A stretch of DNA of 64,000 nucleotides. It comes from JABFSA01 sp963827515. Its GTDB lineage: Bacteria > Acidobacteriota > Vicinamibacteria > Vicinamibacterales > UBA2999. A program made the position numbers and the translations under genes. A model generated the notes under the pieces. It searched no databases and was not told the DNA's origin. It saw nothing but the letters and a program-made list of their open reading frames with translations. Positions 26,780-36,297 of the stretch are shown piece after piece (within the stretch, counting starts at the first letter, position 1; each line of letters begins with the position of its first letter). The stretch lies in contig CAWHBF010000008.1 in the NCBI GenBank assembly GCA_963827515.1, positions 186,001-250,000 on the forward strand. Direction: 5' to 3'.

Positions 26780-27535
26780 CTACTCACAAGGTGCGGGCTT
26801 CCATTTCGAGCCGTCCGGCTCTCGCTTGAAGTGCGAGCTGCGCGCAAAGCGCGTCGTCAGGTACTTCGGGTCCTCGACGATCGTTGTGACGAGCAAATAC
26901 ACGTCGCCGCTCGATTCCACGCGGGTGAAGTAGTCTGTCACCACCGCGTCGGCGCTGTACGGGACGCCGTTGCGCTGCAGGAAACCTTGACGCATGCCCG
27001 TTGTGACGACTTTCAGCTGCGCAGAAGGAATAGGACCGCCTGCGCGAGGACCGCGGCCGCCCGCATAGTCCCACGTGGCTACGGACGCGCCTTGCAGGCC
27101 GCCGGCAGTGGCCACATCGGATGTCACCGCAGGTCGCGGCCCGAAATCGAACAAGCGCGTCTGCCGGCCAGCGTCAGTCTCGAGCTTCAGCGTGTTCTCG
27201 TTCTCCCACGCAATGTGCAGCCTCGTCGGCACTCGCAAGATGTTGCCGGCGCCGTATGCCTTGCACACGTCCTCAGCGGTTTCCTTCGCCGGGTCCCAAG
27301 CGTCCGCGACGCGTCGTCCTTCAGCGTTGAGGGGAATGCTCGGGTAGTCCCCTTTCGCCGGGATCATCATCCGCCACCGCCAGTCCTCGGTCACGAGCGA
27401 CACCCAATAGCCCGTGAGATCCGCACCGGCGCCCGCCCGACCGGCCGGCGGCGCCCCGCCGCGGCCGCGTTGCGCCGAGAGCGCGGAGGGTACAAGCACC
27501 ACAATCGCGAAGACGATCGCGGCGCGCAGTCTCAT
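26780..27535 (-). CDS. Secreted GDTLV-type protein, subfamily B (TGYWVS.VTEDWRWRM)
   Basis: A 251-residue protein with signal peptide (about residues 1-21, ALSAQ), a Gly/Ala/Arg-rich linker and a domain starting DLTGYWVSLVTEDWRWRMM. Further landmarks are KGDYPSIPLN, NILRVPTRLHIAWENENTLK, TRLFDFGP, then KVVTTGMRQGFLQRNGVPYS and HFKREPDGSKWKP. The block G-F/Y-L-Q/R-R-N-G-x-P-Y-S is shared with the subfamily at 28634 and 39706, so both probably descend from one fold. Paralogues are at 33660-34423 and 40724-41482. Its start overlaps the MBL gene stop by four bases. Function unknown. Confidence 0.82.
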   Translation of the reverse strand: MRLRAAIVFAIVVLVPSALSAQRGRGGAPPAGRAGAGADLTGYWVSLVTEDWRWRMMIPAKGDYPSIPLNAEGRRVADAWDPAKETAEDVCKAYGAGNILRVPTRLHIAWENENTLKLETDAGRQTRLFDFGPRPAVTSDVATAGGLQGASVATWDYAGGRGPRAGGPIPSAQLKVVTTGMRQGFLQRNGVPYSADAVVTDYFTRVESSGDVYLLVTTIVEDPKYLTTRFARSSHFKREPDGSKWKPAPCE

Positions 27536-28644
27536 TTCGTACCTCCGCCCGGCAGCGTCTTGTAGACCGCCTCAATGAAATGGGCGGTGGTCCACGAACC
27601 GCTCGTCGCGCCGTAGCGTCCGTCGTAGTCAGCCGTCGGCCGGGCGGCTTTCACCTGCTCGAGCGTCATCCCCTTCTTCACCATCGCCTGGATGCGATCG
27701 CGCAGAATGGTGACCATGTCGCGATAGTAAGCGACGTCCGCGATGTCACTAATGCGCCCATAGGCGGGAATGATGAGCGTGCCGCCCTCGGATCGGAACT
27801 CCGGTACTGCGAGGTCAATGATGCGATTGAGGCCCTCGATGAGGCCGTTGATCGTGCCGCCCTTCGCCGTGTCGATCACCGGATACGTTGTCGTGCGAAA
27901 GACTTCACCCGCGGCGATCACGTCCGATCCACGAAGGTAGACGATCGTATCACCGTCGGTGAACGCAGCCGGCTGATGCATCAGGACAACACCTTCGCCG
28001 TTGAAGAAGTTGCTCAGCTTCATCGACTCGGTGTTGTACGTGCTGGTAAGCTGATCCCGGGTCGGATACGGCTGCTGCCCCGCCGGTGGATTCGCCATCC
28101 GGTTCTGCAGATTCTCGTGTCCGAGAATCGCCGCTCCCTCGCCGACGTCGCTCAACTGACCCGCGACATTGCCGCCCGTGAAGGTATCGCCGGCGCTCGC
28201 GATCATCCCGTTGCCGCCGACGTGATCGTGCGCGATGCTGGTGTCGATGATGTAGCGAATCGGCTTGGGCGGCATGTCGGCGCGCCGCGCCTCAACGATC
28301 GAGTTGCGCGTCTCGGCTCCGTACAGAAGCGTCGGCGCCGCCGCAGCCGTTCTGGCCTGAACCCACTGCTGCACCGCGCGAACAGCCGCGATCACTTCTT
28401 TGCTCATCGCCGCCGACCCTGAATCCACCATGAGGACCCCGTCGAGGCCCACCGACAGCGTGATGTTGGCCCCCGCCCCCATCAGCACGTAGATGTTGCC
28501 GCGCACCGGTAGCACTTTGATCGGACTGCTGGGATTGACGCCGGGAATGGTCCCGGCGCCCGCGAGGGCGCCGTTCAGCGTCTGACCGGTGGCCGGCGAC
28601 GCCATGAGCGAGGCAATCACGATCGCAACGCAGCTAGCGCGCAT
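27532..28644 (-). CDS. MBL-fold protein with degenerate zinc motif, copy 1
   Basis: The 370-residue exported protein (signal about residues 1-21) has the metallo-beta-lactamase fold order: NIYVLMGAGANITLSVG, VLMVDSGSA, the strand IRYIIDT, then GHENLQ, TDGDTIVYLRGSDVI and a C-terminal YRDMVTILRDRIQ. Where zinc enzymes have HxHxDH this protein has SxAxDH (TSIAHDHVGGN); the HTDGD His is Phe, GD is GE and the PGHG His is Tyr (PAYG). Most zinc ligands are lost, so it may be a non-catalytic or differently metallated relative. It overlaps the upstream gene by 11 bases and the downstream one by four. Confidence 0.8.
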   Translation of the reverse strand: MRASCVAIVIASLMASPATGQTLNGALAGAGTIPGVNPSSPIKVLPVRGNIYVLMGAGANITLSVGLDGVLMVDSGSAAMSKEVIAAVRAVQQWVQARTAAAAPTLLYGAETRNSIVEARRADMPPKPIRYIIDTSIAHDHVGGNGMIASAGDTFTGGNVAGQLSDVGEGAAILGHENLQNRMANPPAGQQPYPTRDQLTSTYNTESMKLSNFFNGEGVVLMHQPAAFTDGDTIVYLRGSDVIAAGEVFRTTTYPVIDTAKGGTINGLIEGLNRIIDLAVPEFRSEGGTLIIPAYGRISDIADVAYYRDMVTILRDRIQAMVKKGMTLEQVKAARPTADYDGRYGATSGSWTTAHFIEAVYKTLPGGGTK

Positions 28645-29488
28645 CCTTCGCCGCCTTCAGTTTGTCGCGGTACTCTGGATACATCGTTTCGGGACCACCG
28701 CGCGTCGCATCGAAAGGAATTCCGTAGTCATCGCTGAATTCGCGGAGATAGGGGTTGGTCCCGGGGAGAAAATGAGGAATCGCGCCGCGCGGGCGATCGA
28801 TCTCCGCGACGACGCCACACGGGTAGGGCGGTACTTGCTGATGGACATTCAGCTCGTAGTCCGTCGTGCGAATGAATGGCTCGGAGAGGTAGACAGGATC
28901 GGTCACGATGGCTGCGACGGTCAGAAAGTCGCCGTGGCGGATCCAGTGCTCGACCAGCGTCGCCTTGTCGCTGCGCGGCAGCCCGTTGCGCCGCAAGTAG
29001 CCTTCCTTCAGATGCGTCGTCGTGATGGTGAGCACGTCGCCATCCCACTTCGCGGTCGAGAAGCCCGCCCAGGTGTGCATCGCGCCCTCGGGTGGGTGCG
29101 GCCGCCCGTCGAGATAGATGACGCGATCCACGGAACGGAGCCATTCGGCATGGAAGGCCGTAATTGTGCGAGAAGCAGGATCGACTTCCTTCGAGATGCG
29201 AAGGTTCGACGGCCCCCGCCAGATGTAGTCCGCCATATGCGGCCGGCATTGCCACTCGGGCAGGGTCTGGATGGCCGCGTCCCAGGTGTCGCCGCGCATG
29301 CGCGCGGCCTCAGTGATCGGGATCCCGAGATAGTCGCCCAGCTCCGGACCCGGCACGCGCTCCGGCTGATCTTCCCAAAAGCGCGGCGCCCATTCGCCTG
29401 CGAAGTCCACCTGCGCCCGCGCGGGAGTCGCCGTCGCCAGCAACACGAGGAATACGGTCGGGATACCCACCCGCCAAAAGATCCACAT
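28634..29488 (-). CDS. Secreted GDTLV-type protein, subfamily with GYLRRNG
   Basis: The start at 29488 gives a signal peptide MWIFWRVGIPTVFLVLLATA; the open frame upstream to 29674 lacks signal character. The 284-residue protein shows VDFAGEWAPRFWED, GDYLGIPITEAAR, ECRP-type WQCRPH, VIYLDGRPHPP, the core FSTAKWDGDVLTITTTH, then LKEGYLRRNGLPRSDKATL and VTDPVYLSEPFI. It is paralogous to 39706-40707, with which it also shares the ending IPHFLPGTNP / TMYPEYR. It overlaps the MBL gene by 11 bases, so the two are coupled. Confidence 0.82.
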   Translation of the reverse strand: MWIFWRVGIPTVFLVLLATATPARAQVDFAGEWAPRFWEDQPERVPGPELGDYLGIPITEAARMRGDTWDAAIQTLPEWQCRPHMADYIWRGPSNLRISKEVDPASRTITAFHAEWLRSVDRVIYLDGRPHPPEGAMHTWAGFSTAKWDGDVLTITTTHLKEGYLRRNGLPRSDKATLVEHWIRHGDFLTVAAIVTDPVYLSEPFIRTTDYELNVHQQVPPYPCGVVAEIDRPRGAIPHFLPGTNPYLREFSDDYGIPFDATRGGPETMYPEYRDKLKAAKDAR

Positions 29489-29697
29489 CTTCAGCCTCGC
29501 TCTTGAGCACCGCGTCTCACCCGACCTGGACGGGGATGGTATCGCAAATCGGGACACATCAACCGGCATGTTCGGCTGAAGCGAGGTCAGCGTGTCCGAA
29601 CCTAATGCGGCCTGCCTCCTGAAACGCGCGAGCGACGGGAGGTCCCCAAGCGGTGGAACCTCCCGCGCTTCCAACGATGAATCGCCGAACGGTCGAG

Positions 29698-29721
29698 AGC
29701 TACCGGCTACCGGCTACCGGC
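29698..29721. repeat. Short tandem repeat, CTACCGG-type unit three times
   Basis: The heptamer CTACCGG is repeated three times, immediately after the receptor stop. It is a minor simple repeat with no evident role. Confidence 0.6.
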
Positions 29722-29724
29722 TGA

Positions 29725-32700
29725 CTAGAACACGTACTTCACGGCAAACTGCATGACCCGCGGATCGGCACCACCCGAGAACGAGGTGATACGGCCGAAC
29801 GTCGCTGCGCTCAGGACCGTGCTCGGGTTGCCTGGGATGAACCAGTTGAGCGCGTTGAACGCCTCGATACGCGCCTCGATCCGGTGGCTCCTCGGCAGGT
29901 CGGAACCGACCGCACGAGCGAGAGGTCGATGTTCTTGAAGCCCGGACCGGTCATAGGCGTTGCGCTTCGAGGTCCCGTACGTCCCCAGTGCCGGCTGCGC
30001 GAACGCCGACGGGTTGAGCCAGTTGTTGATCGAGCCGTCGCCGTACGGGTTGTCGCTCACCTGATTCACGCGCTGATTGCTCGCCTGCATACCCGACAGC
30101 GCCCGGTCGGTGCCGGTGGTGATGCGTCAGCGGCTGGCCCGACTGCGCGCGGAAGATGCCCGCCAGGCTCCAGCCAGACGCGAGCACGCGCGCGGCCGTG
30201 TTGCTGAACTCGGGCGTCCGGACGCTCGCGGTGAGATTGAAGATGTGCTCCCGCCAAGAGTCACAGCGCCCCTTGTCGATGTCGTAGATCGCCTTCTGTC
30301 TCGGCTTCGGACGGTGGATTGAGCATCGAGATCGGCTGCGAGTAGCCGGTCGCGACGTTGAGCGGGCGCCTGGCCCTGGCTGATGAGCCCCTCGCAGCGC
30401 GAGACCGTGTAGTTGGCGCTCGGTGCGTCAGCCCGCGATCCGACCGCCGCTGGAACGAGAGCAGCATCCCGTGGTACCGCTGCCACCCGGCATCGGGTCA
30501 CCCAGTCCAGGTAGCCGAAGCTGCACTGCCCGTTTGCCTGGATCCTTCTGCGCGAAGCTCGCGCCGCACGTCGATCGGGGCCGTCGAGCAGTTCGGATAG
30601 GTCGTCGTCCCGGTGGGCGAAGCCGGGGGTTGCGCAGCGTGCAGGGGCTCGTCGGGGGACGCCAGACCCGCGGGAAGGACTCCTCTTCGGATTCCCCGTC
30701 TACGTTGCCCCACACGTTGGCCAGGGGAATTCCCAGATAGTTGGCCGACAGGGCCATGTTCTCGCCGAAACTGCTGCTGGAGACCGATGTTCCAGCTATG
30801 CACGCGTGTCGTCTCGAGGTCGTACGGCACCGATCCAGGAGCTAGCGCTGGGGACCGGCGGGAATCCACTTTTTGCGCGACCGCACCCGCGTGAGCGGAA
30901 GGGGTGGGCCGGCCCGCGGCCCCAGCCACGGATTGTCCAGGGACCGTGGCGGAAGGTTGATCAACCGCTGTTCGAGACCAAACGGCGGCGCCTGGGCCCG
31001 CGTCGAAATAGAACTCGCCCGCGATGAAGTTGCTGTTCATGCCGGACCCGGCCCGGATGGCCGTCCGTCCGTCACCCTTCGGGTCCCAGGACACGCCCAT
31101 GCGCGGCGCGACATTCGGCCACTCGGTACACATCCCGGCTGTGCCGGGAATCCCTCGTCGCCGGGATAGTTCAGACCGGGGGGCGCATTGGGAAACACCT
31201 TGCTGCGTCCCCCCGCATTGAGCCGGTCGATGTCGAAGTTGTAGAACGCGCGGTTCTTGCTGTGCTGCGGGAACCACGGTTCCCACCGGACGCCGTAGTT
31301 CAGGGTGATCCGCGGCGACACGCGCCAGGTGTCCTGCGCGTAGAGCCCGAAATAGGGCTGGTGATATCCTGCCGGAACGGCGTCGACTGGCGGTATCGAA
31401 TATCCGCCCGATCAGGAAGTCCGCGAGGGGAAGACCGGTCGCTCCGCCGTTGAACGAGATCGGCCCCATCGAACGGACATTCGATTCGGTCTTCCAGTTC
31501 GAAAGGGAGACCGCGCCGCCCACGCCGTACTGGTGGTTGCCGCGGACGATCGTCAGGTCGTCGGAAATGCCGTACGTGTTCGGCTTGTAGAAGGAGAACG
31601 TCTCCGTTCCGGTATTGATGGCAAACGCGCCAGTGACGGTGATGTTCATGTAGTTCGGGATGTGGGTGAACATGTTCACGCCGACATCCTCGGGGCCAAA
31701 CATGTCGGCGTGGTCCGCGCGACGCTCGTGCGGTTGACGATGCCCGGATGTTGTTGACGACGGTGTTGCTCAGCACCATCGTGTCGCCAACCACAAGCGA
31801 ATGCTGCGTGTTGTCGCGCCCGCCGGCGCCGGGCCGCCGCCGGTCAGAATATTCTCGGGGCGTTCACGAGCGCCGGCTCCCAGAATGTGGTCGACAGCAT
31901 GTAGCGCCGAAGAGCGAGTGGTTCTGGGTAATCTGCCAGTCGATGCCGATCGACTGGCCTTCGCGCGGCTTCGTGTGCCGCGAATACGGGATCTGGCCGC
32001 ATGGATCGGTCGCCGTGGGCAGCATCTGCGCGATCTTCACCGCCGCCGGGCTGAGCAGCGCCGGATTAATCCGGTTGTTCACGAAACCCAGCGCCGCGGG
32101 GAGCGTGAGGTTGCCCTGTGCGCGGCACTGCGCCGACGCGACGCGCGAGAAGTCGCCGGCGAGCATAGCGGGCGTCGGGATGAACGTGATGATGTCGGCC
32201 GGCTTCTGCGTCGCGCGGGTGCCCTGGTACACGCCAAAGAAGAAGAGCCGATCCCGCTAATCGGTCCGCCGAGGACGCCGCCGAACTGGTTGCGAACCAG
32301 GCCGTCGTTGGCGCGTTCGCCGGTTTCCCGATTGATGGCGCAAACGGACTGTCGAGTTGAAACGGTGATGCCGAGCAAACTCGAACAGGTCGCCGTGGAA
32401 CGCGTTGGTGCCCGACTTGGTGGCGATGCTCGACCGTGCCGCCCGCCTTATAGCCGTTCTGGGCGGTCTGCGAGCTGGTCTCCACGCGGAACTCCTGCAG
32501 CGCGTCCGGGAACGGCAGCGGCAGGTTCACGCCGTCCAGACGTTGTTGTGCAGCGCGCCGTCGAGCAGATAGGCGACGCCGAACGGCTGGCCGCCGGCAA
32601 TCGCGATGCCGCGGCTGCCGGTCAGGCTGCGGCTCGACGGGTTGCCCGTGTCCACCGCGGCGCCCGCGATAATGATCAGCGACGCGGGATTGCGACCTTC

Positions 32701-33141
32701 GAGCGGCAACGCCTCGACCTCCTCGTTGTCGATGACCGCGCCGATCGCCGGGTTACGCGTTTCGACGAGAGGCGCCGACGCCTCGACCGAAACCGTTTCC
32801 TCGAGGCTGCCAAGCTGCAGCGTACCGGGATGACCGGGTTGCTGTTGACCTGCAGCACGATGCCGGTCTGCGCGAAGGTGCGGAAGCCCGCGAGCGTAGC
32901 TTCCAGGCGATAGGGGCCGATCGGCAGGTTGAGCAGCGAATAGGACACCGGTCTCATCGCTGACCGCCTCCCGGCGGAACCCGGTCTCAGTCTGGATCGC
33001 GACGACGGTCACACCCGGCAGGACGCCGCCGCTCGAATCCGCGACGGTGCCGTTGATTTGCGCCGTGGCCTGCGCCCACGCATGCGTGGCCGCCAGCAGA
33101 AGGACGATCCCGACGAGCAGTGCCCGCGATAGGCGAATCAT
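29725..33141 (-). pseudogene. TonB-dependent receptor, many frameshifts
   Basis: Read across frames this encodes an outer-membrane receptor of about 1,130 residues. The start at 33141 gives a signal peptide ending in AWAQA and the regulatory-like domain GTVADSSGGVLPGVTVV. Plug pieces follow (TVSVEASAPLVETRNPAIG, LEGRNPASLI, AYLLDGALHN, LQEFRVETS) and then barrel blocks such as VRGNHQYGVGGAVSL, ITLNYGVRWEPWFPQ and the final DPRVMQFAVKYVF at 29725. Frame changes are spread along the whole length, more than eight in total. Conservation within blocks is high and internal stops are absent. It lies inside a minus-strand series between DUF6152 and a GDTLV-type gene. Confidence 0.78.
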
Positions 33142-33175
33142 TCAGGCCTCCTGGCAGATGTGAAGTGCGACGAAT

Positions 33176-33566
33176 TTAGTCGAATCGTTCGCTCTCGAGA
33201 ATGCCCCAGCTCCACCCATCCTTCGGACGCTTGAAGGTGAGCAGGCGTACGCGATGATCGGCCGCATTGCGGCCGGGATTGCCGGTGATGATCGACTTCG
33301 TCGCCCGGCTTCAGGGTGTCTCTCGACACCTTGCCGCTCAGCTGCGAGGGGGAGCCCCACTCGACGACGTAGCGGTTGATCGTCCCGTCCTTCTCTTTCA
33401 CCATCACGTGGACGAAGGAATGAGGATTTCGGAGCAGGAACTGGACAATCGCCCCTTCGATCGTGACGGACTGATCTTCGAGATAGGTCGCGGCAAACGA
33501 ATGATGAGCTGATGCCTGCGCCCCCAGCCCGAGCACGACCAGCGATGCAACCAGGTAACGCTTCAT
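33176..33566 (-). CDS. DUF6152 exported protein, copy 6, one frameshift
   Basis: The start ATG at 33566 gives a signal peptide MKRYLVASLVVLGLG...ASA and a predicted mature start HHSFAATYLED. VTIEGAIVQFLLRNPHSFVH follows. Near 33294 one extra base shifts the frame; read without it the protein continues IITGNPGRNAADHRVRLLTF and ends at a TAA on 33176-33178. The product would be about 129 residues. It begins 93 bases after the subfamily B gene and ends 35 bases before the TonB receptor start. Confidence 0.8.
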
Positions 33567-33659
33567 ACAAGGGTCCTCCTGCCGCCTTGACGGCACATCT
33601 GTTCTCGACGCAATTTCACGCGCCGGTGGCCCTGAGAATCAGGCGATGTGTGAACCTCA

Positions 33660-34423
33660 TCACCGTGCCTCGTTGCCTCGACACGGTGTCGGATCCCATC
33701 CCTGCTTGTCTGGAATCTTCCTGAAGTGATTGGTCGCGGCGTACGGGCCCGTCAGGTGCTGTGGATCGGTGACGATCGACGTCACCACGAGCCAGTCGTC
33801 GCCGTTCGGCTCCGTAAACCGGTCGTACCATTCTTCGAGCGTCGCATTCGCGCCATACGGAATGCCGTTCTTGCGCAAGTATCCCGGACGCATCTTCGTC
33901 GTCACGACCTTCAACTGCGTCGGACGGGCGCCACGGCCACGCGCGCCGAGCGCTTCCCACGACGCGTCGGAATAGCCCTGCCAGTCCGGAACCTGGTTCG
34001 CCGGAGGTGCGCCGCCGAAGTGGAAGGTGCGCGTCTGCGTGCCGGAATCGATCTCCATCTGCATGGTGGTGTCGTTCACCCATGACACATGAAACCGCCC
34101 TGGGACCCTCATGATCGCGGCAGCCCCGTACACCTTGCATGCCTCGGCGGCCGGCTCTTTCATCGGGTCCCAGGCATTGGCGATCTTCCGCGCCTCCTGG
34201 TTCGCCGGAATCATCGAGAAGTCGCCGCGCGGCGGCACCAGCATCCGCAGATGCCAGTGCTCGGTGACGACTGAGACCCAGGTCCCCGTCAGGTCTTTGG
34301 GTGCAGCGGTACGGCCGGTCGGCGAGGACCGCCTGCTCCGCGCCCACGCCCCTGGGCGGCCACATCGTTAGGCACGACAACGACAATCAGCGTCGCAAAT
34401 AGTGGGAACCAAACGCGGCGCAT
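33660..34423 (-). CDS. Secreted GDTLV-type protein, subfamily B, one frameshift
   Basis: The ATG at 34423 opens a signal peptide MRRVWFPLFATLIVVVVP followed by a Gly/Arg/Pro-rich linker. Near 34303 the frame shifts by one base, after which the subfamily B domain is complete: DLTGTWVSVVTEHWHLRML, PRGDFSMIPAN, AIMRVPGRFHVSWVNDTT, KVVTTKMRPGYLRKNGIPYG and ATNHFRKIPDKQGWDP. It begins one base after the stop of DUF6152 copy 7 and so is probably coupled to it. Compared with the paralogues Trp-Arg-Trp-Arg is replaced by Trp-His-Leu-Arg. Confidence 0.78.
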
Positions 34424-34424
34424 G

Positions 34425-34811
34425 CTACTCGACCCTGCCTCGCCACTCGAATCCGTCACTCGGGCGCTGTACGCTCGAGATCAGCAGTCGCAGCGACGTG
34501 GCATCGCGTGCCGCTTCGCCCGTCACCTTCAGCTTGTCGCCCGGCTTGAGGGTCGTCCGTGTGATCTTGGCCTGGGTCAGGTCGTTGGTGGACCCCCACT
34601 CGAGCGCCCAGGTCTTGATCGACCCGTCCTTCTCGGTGACGTCAATCCGCATGAACGAATGGGGATTTCGCCAAACGAACTCCTTCACCACACCCTCGAT
34701 CTCAACCTTCTGTGTCGAGTCGTAAGTGGCGGAAAACGAGTGATGCGCGAACACGCGATCGGCCCCCGCGAACAAGGCGAGCGCGGCGAACAGCACCAAA
34801 ACCCTGGTCAT
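34425..34811 (-). CDS. DUF6152 exported protein, copy 7
   Basis: The 128-residue protein starts at 34811 with GGGAGA ten bases upstream. Its signal peptide ends in DRVFA, giving a predicted mature start HHSFSATYD. The domain reads VEIEGVVKEFVWRNPHSFMR, KTWALEWGSTNDL and LKVTGEAAR. The frame is intact. It lies 33 bases after the MBL gene and its stop is one base from the next start. Confidence 0.88.
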   Translation of the reverse strand: MTRVLVLFAALALFAGADRVFAHHSFSATYDSTQKVEIEGVVKEFVWRNPHSFMRIDVTEKDGSIKTWALEWGSTNDLTQAKITRTTLKPGDKLKVTGEAARDATSLRLLISSVQRPSDGFEWRGRVE

Positions 34812-34843
34812 TGCGATGTCTCCCTTCACACACACCTATTTGG

Positions 34844-35895
34844 CTATTTGGCGGCGAGGCTCTTGTATGCCGCCTCGACAAACATGCTCGTCGTCCACGG
34901 CCCGGTGTCCGTCCCATACCGTGCGTCCCAGTCGCGAGTCGGGCGCGCAGCCTTGATCTGGTCGAGTGTCATGTTCCGCTTCCGCATGTCCTGGATGCGG
35001 TCACGGATGATGGTCAGCATGTCGCGGTAGTAGACCACCTCGGCGTGATCAGCGATCCGGCCGCGGCCGGGAATGACCTTCGTGCCGCCTGCCGCGTTAG
35101 CCTCAGGCACGACGACATCAATCAAGCCATTCATGGCATCCACCATCGTCTGGATGCTTCCGCCATTCTCCGGGTCGATCACCGGGTACGCGGTCAGATC
35201 GAGCATCGCTCCGACGCTCACCACGTCGGACTTTCGGAACAGCACCATGCTGTTGCCATCACCGTTGGCGGTGCGATGCATGATCACGACCGGTTCATCG
35301 TTGAAGTACAGGCGCTTCTGTTCGGTCGAATAGGTGTTGTCTGGCCATCCCTCTTCCGGCACCGTCGCGGCCCTGCCGGTCGGGGCAGACATCCGGTGCA
35401 GGACCGTGTATACGAAATGATCGAGGCTCGGCCGACATCGAGCGCACCCTGAGGACCTGCGGTATAGTTTGGTTCGCGGAACGGAATCGTTTCGCCCACG
35501 TCGGCGATGGCAGCATTACCGCCGGAATACTCCGCTCCTGCCGTTGTATTGACGATGTATCGCAGGGGCTTCGTGGAGATCGACCGCATCGCGGTAATCA
35601 CCTTCTGGCTCATCGTGGCCGTGCCCGTATCCACCATGAGCACGCCGTCTTCACCCGCCTGCACCGTGATGTTGCCGCCCGCGCCGATCAGTACGTGGAC
35701 GTTGCCCTGCACCGGCAGCACCTGGATCTCGCCCGGCGGCACGGCCGTCAGTGCCGGCGCCCACATCCGATTGCCCTGGCCGGCCTGCGTGTAGACCCGC
35801 TCACCCAAGGCGGAGATGCCCCAACAACCAATCGCAAAGGCCCACGCGAGCACCAGCCGGCGTGCGGCCGATGATGTATCCCGCCTCTGACTCAT
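34844..35895 (-). CDS. MBL-fold protein with fully degenerate zinc motif, copy 2, one frameshift
   Basis: ATG 35895 has GGAGG upstream and opens a signal-anchor-like region. The MBL-type order follows: NVHVLIGAGGNITVQAG, VLMVDTGTA, LRYIVNT. The zinc block is TAGAEYSGGN, so no ligand of HxHxDH remains; the later His positions read Tyr (SYT) and Arg (PGRG), and HTDGD is TANGDG. The frame changes near 35420 and continues as GRAATVPEEGWPDNTYSTEQ to the stop at 34844, ending with IRDRIQDMRKRNMTLDQI. Of the three copies this is the most degenerate and is unlikely to be a zinc hydrolase. It heads a minus-strand series of up to nine genes. Confidence 0.78.
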
Positions 35896-35933
35896 GGATG
35901 GCCCTCCGGCCGCCGATCTCGATGCCCTGGCGC

Positions 35934-36027
35934 CTAGAGCGGTTTGCGTTTCGCCGTAGAGCGCACGTTTCAGCGTGCGCGTGTCCGCGGAGGCCAAAGC
36001 CTCCGCTCCACGCCGAATCGAAAAGCG
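35934..36027. repeat. Dispersed palindromic repeat, copy 2 (inverted)
   Basis: CTAGAGCGGTTTGCGTTTCG, then GTAGAGCGCACG, the CGCACGTTTCAGCGTGCG hairpin, GTGTCCGCGGAGGC, and a closing CCGAATCGAAAAGCGG. It is the reverse orientation of the element at 58565-58665 and lies between the divergent MBL and TAXI genes. Confidence 0.75.
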
Positions 36028-36110
36028 GACCAGACGACGGCACGAAGCGTGTCTTCGCAGCTGATAGCTGATAAAACAGCGCTCACACTACACCCGCGGG
36101 ATGGCCGGCG

Positions 36111-36129
36111 TTGTCTCAGTGTGTCGCAG
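36111..36129 (+). promoter_or_regulatory. Shared 19-bp motif, site 1
   Basis: TTGTCTCAGTGTGTCGCAG. It matches site 2 (36211) at 17 of 19 positions, exactly 100 bases away in the same orientation, and site 3 (42520, opposite strand). It lies in the divergent promoter region of the MBL and TAXI genes. Confidence 0.55.
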
Positions 36130-36210
36130 GCATCGGACTCGCGAACGCGAATGCCAAACACGCGAGGGCGGGTGACTGAGTCCAGTCTGACTTCATTCTC
36201 GACCGCTTTT

Positions 36211-36229
36211 TTGTATCAGTTTGTCGCAG
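36211..36229 (+). promoter_or_regulatory. Shared 19-bp motif, site 2
   Basis: TTGTATCAGTTTGTCGCAG, ending 68 bases before the TAXI gene start and about 35 bases before its candidate -35 box, a typical activator position. Site 3 has the same orientation and almost the same distance (64 bases) to the MBL gene at 42455. Confidence 0.6.
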
Positions 36230-36263
36230 CCGTGAAATATCCCGCCGGCCGATGACGTCAGGC

Positions 36264-36291
36264 TTGACAATCAGCGTGATGCTCGTACACT
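36264..36291 (+). promoter_or_regulatory. Candidate sigma-70 promoter of the TAXI gene
   Basis: A perfect TTGACA is followed after 16 bases by TACACT. Transcription would begin at about 36298, the proposed start codon, so the transcript would be leaderless unless translation starts at the in-frame ATG 36352. Confidence 0.5.
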
Positions 36292-36297
36292 CAGCCG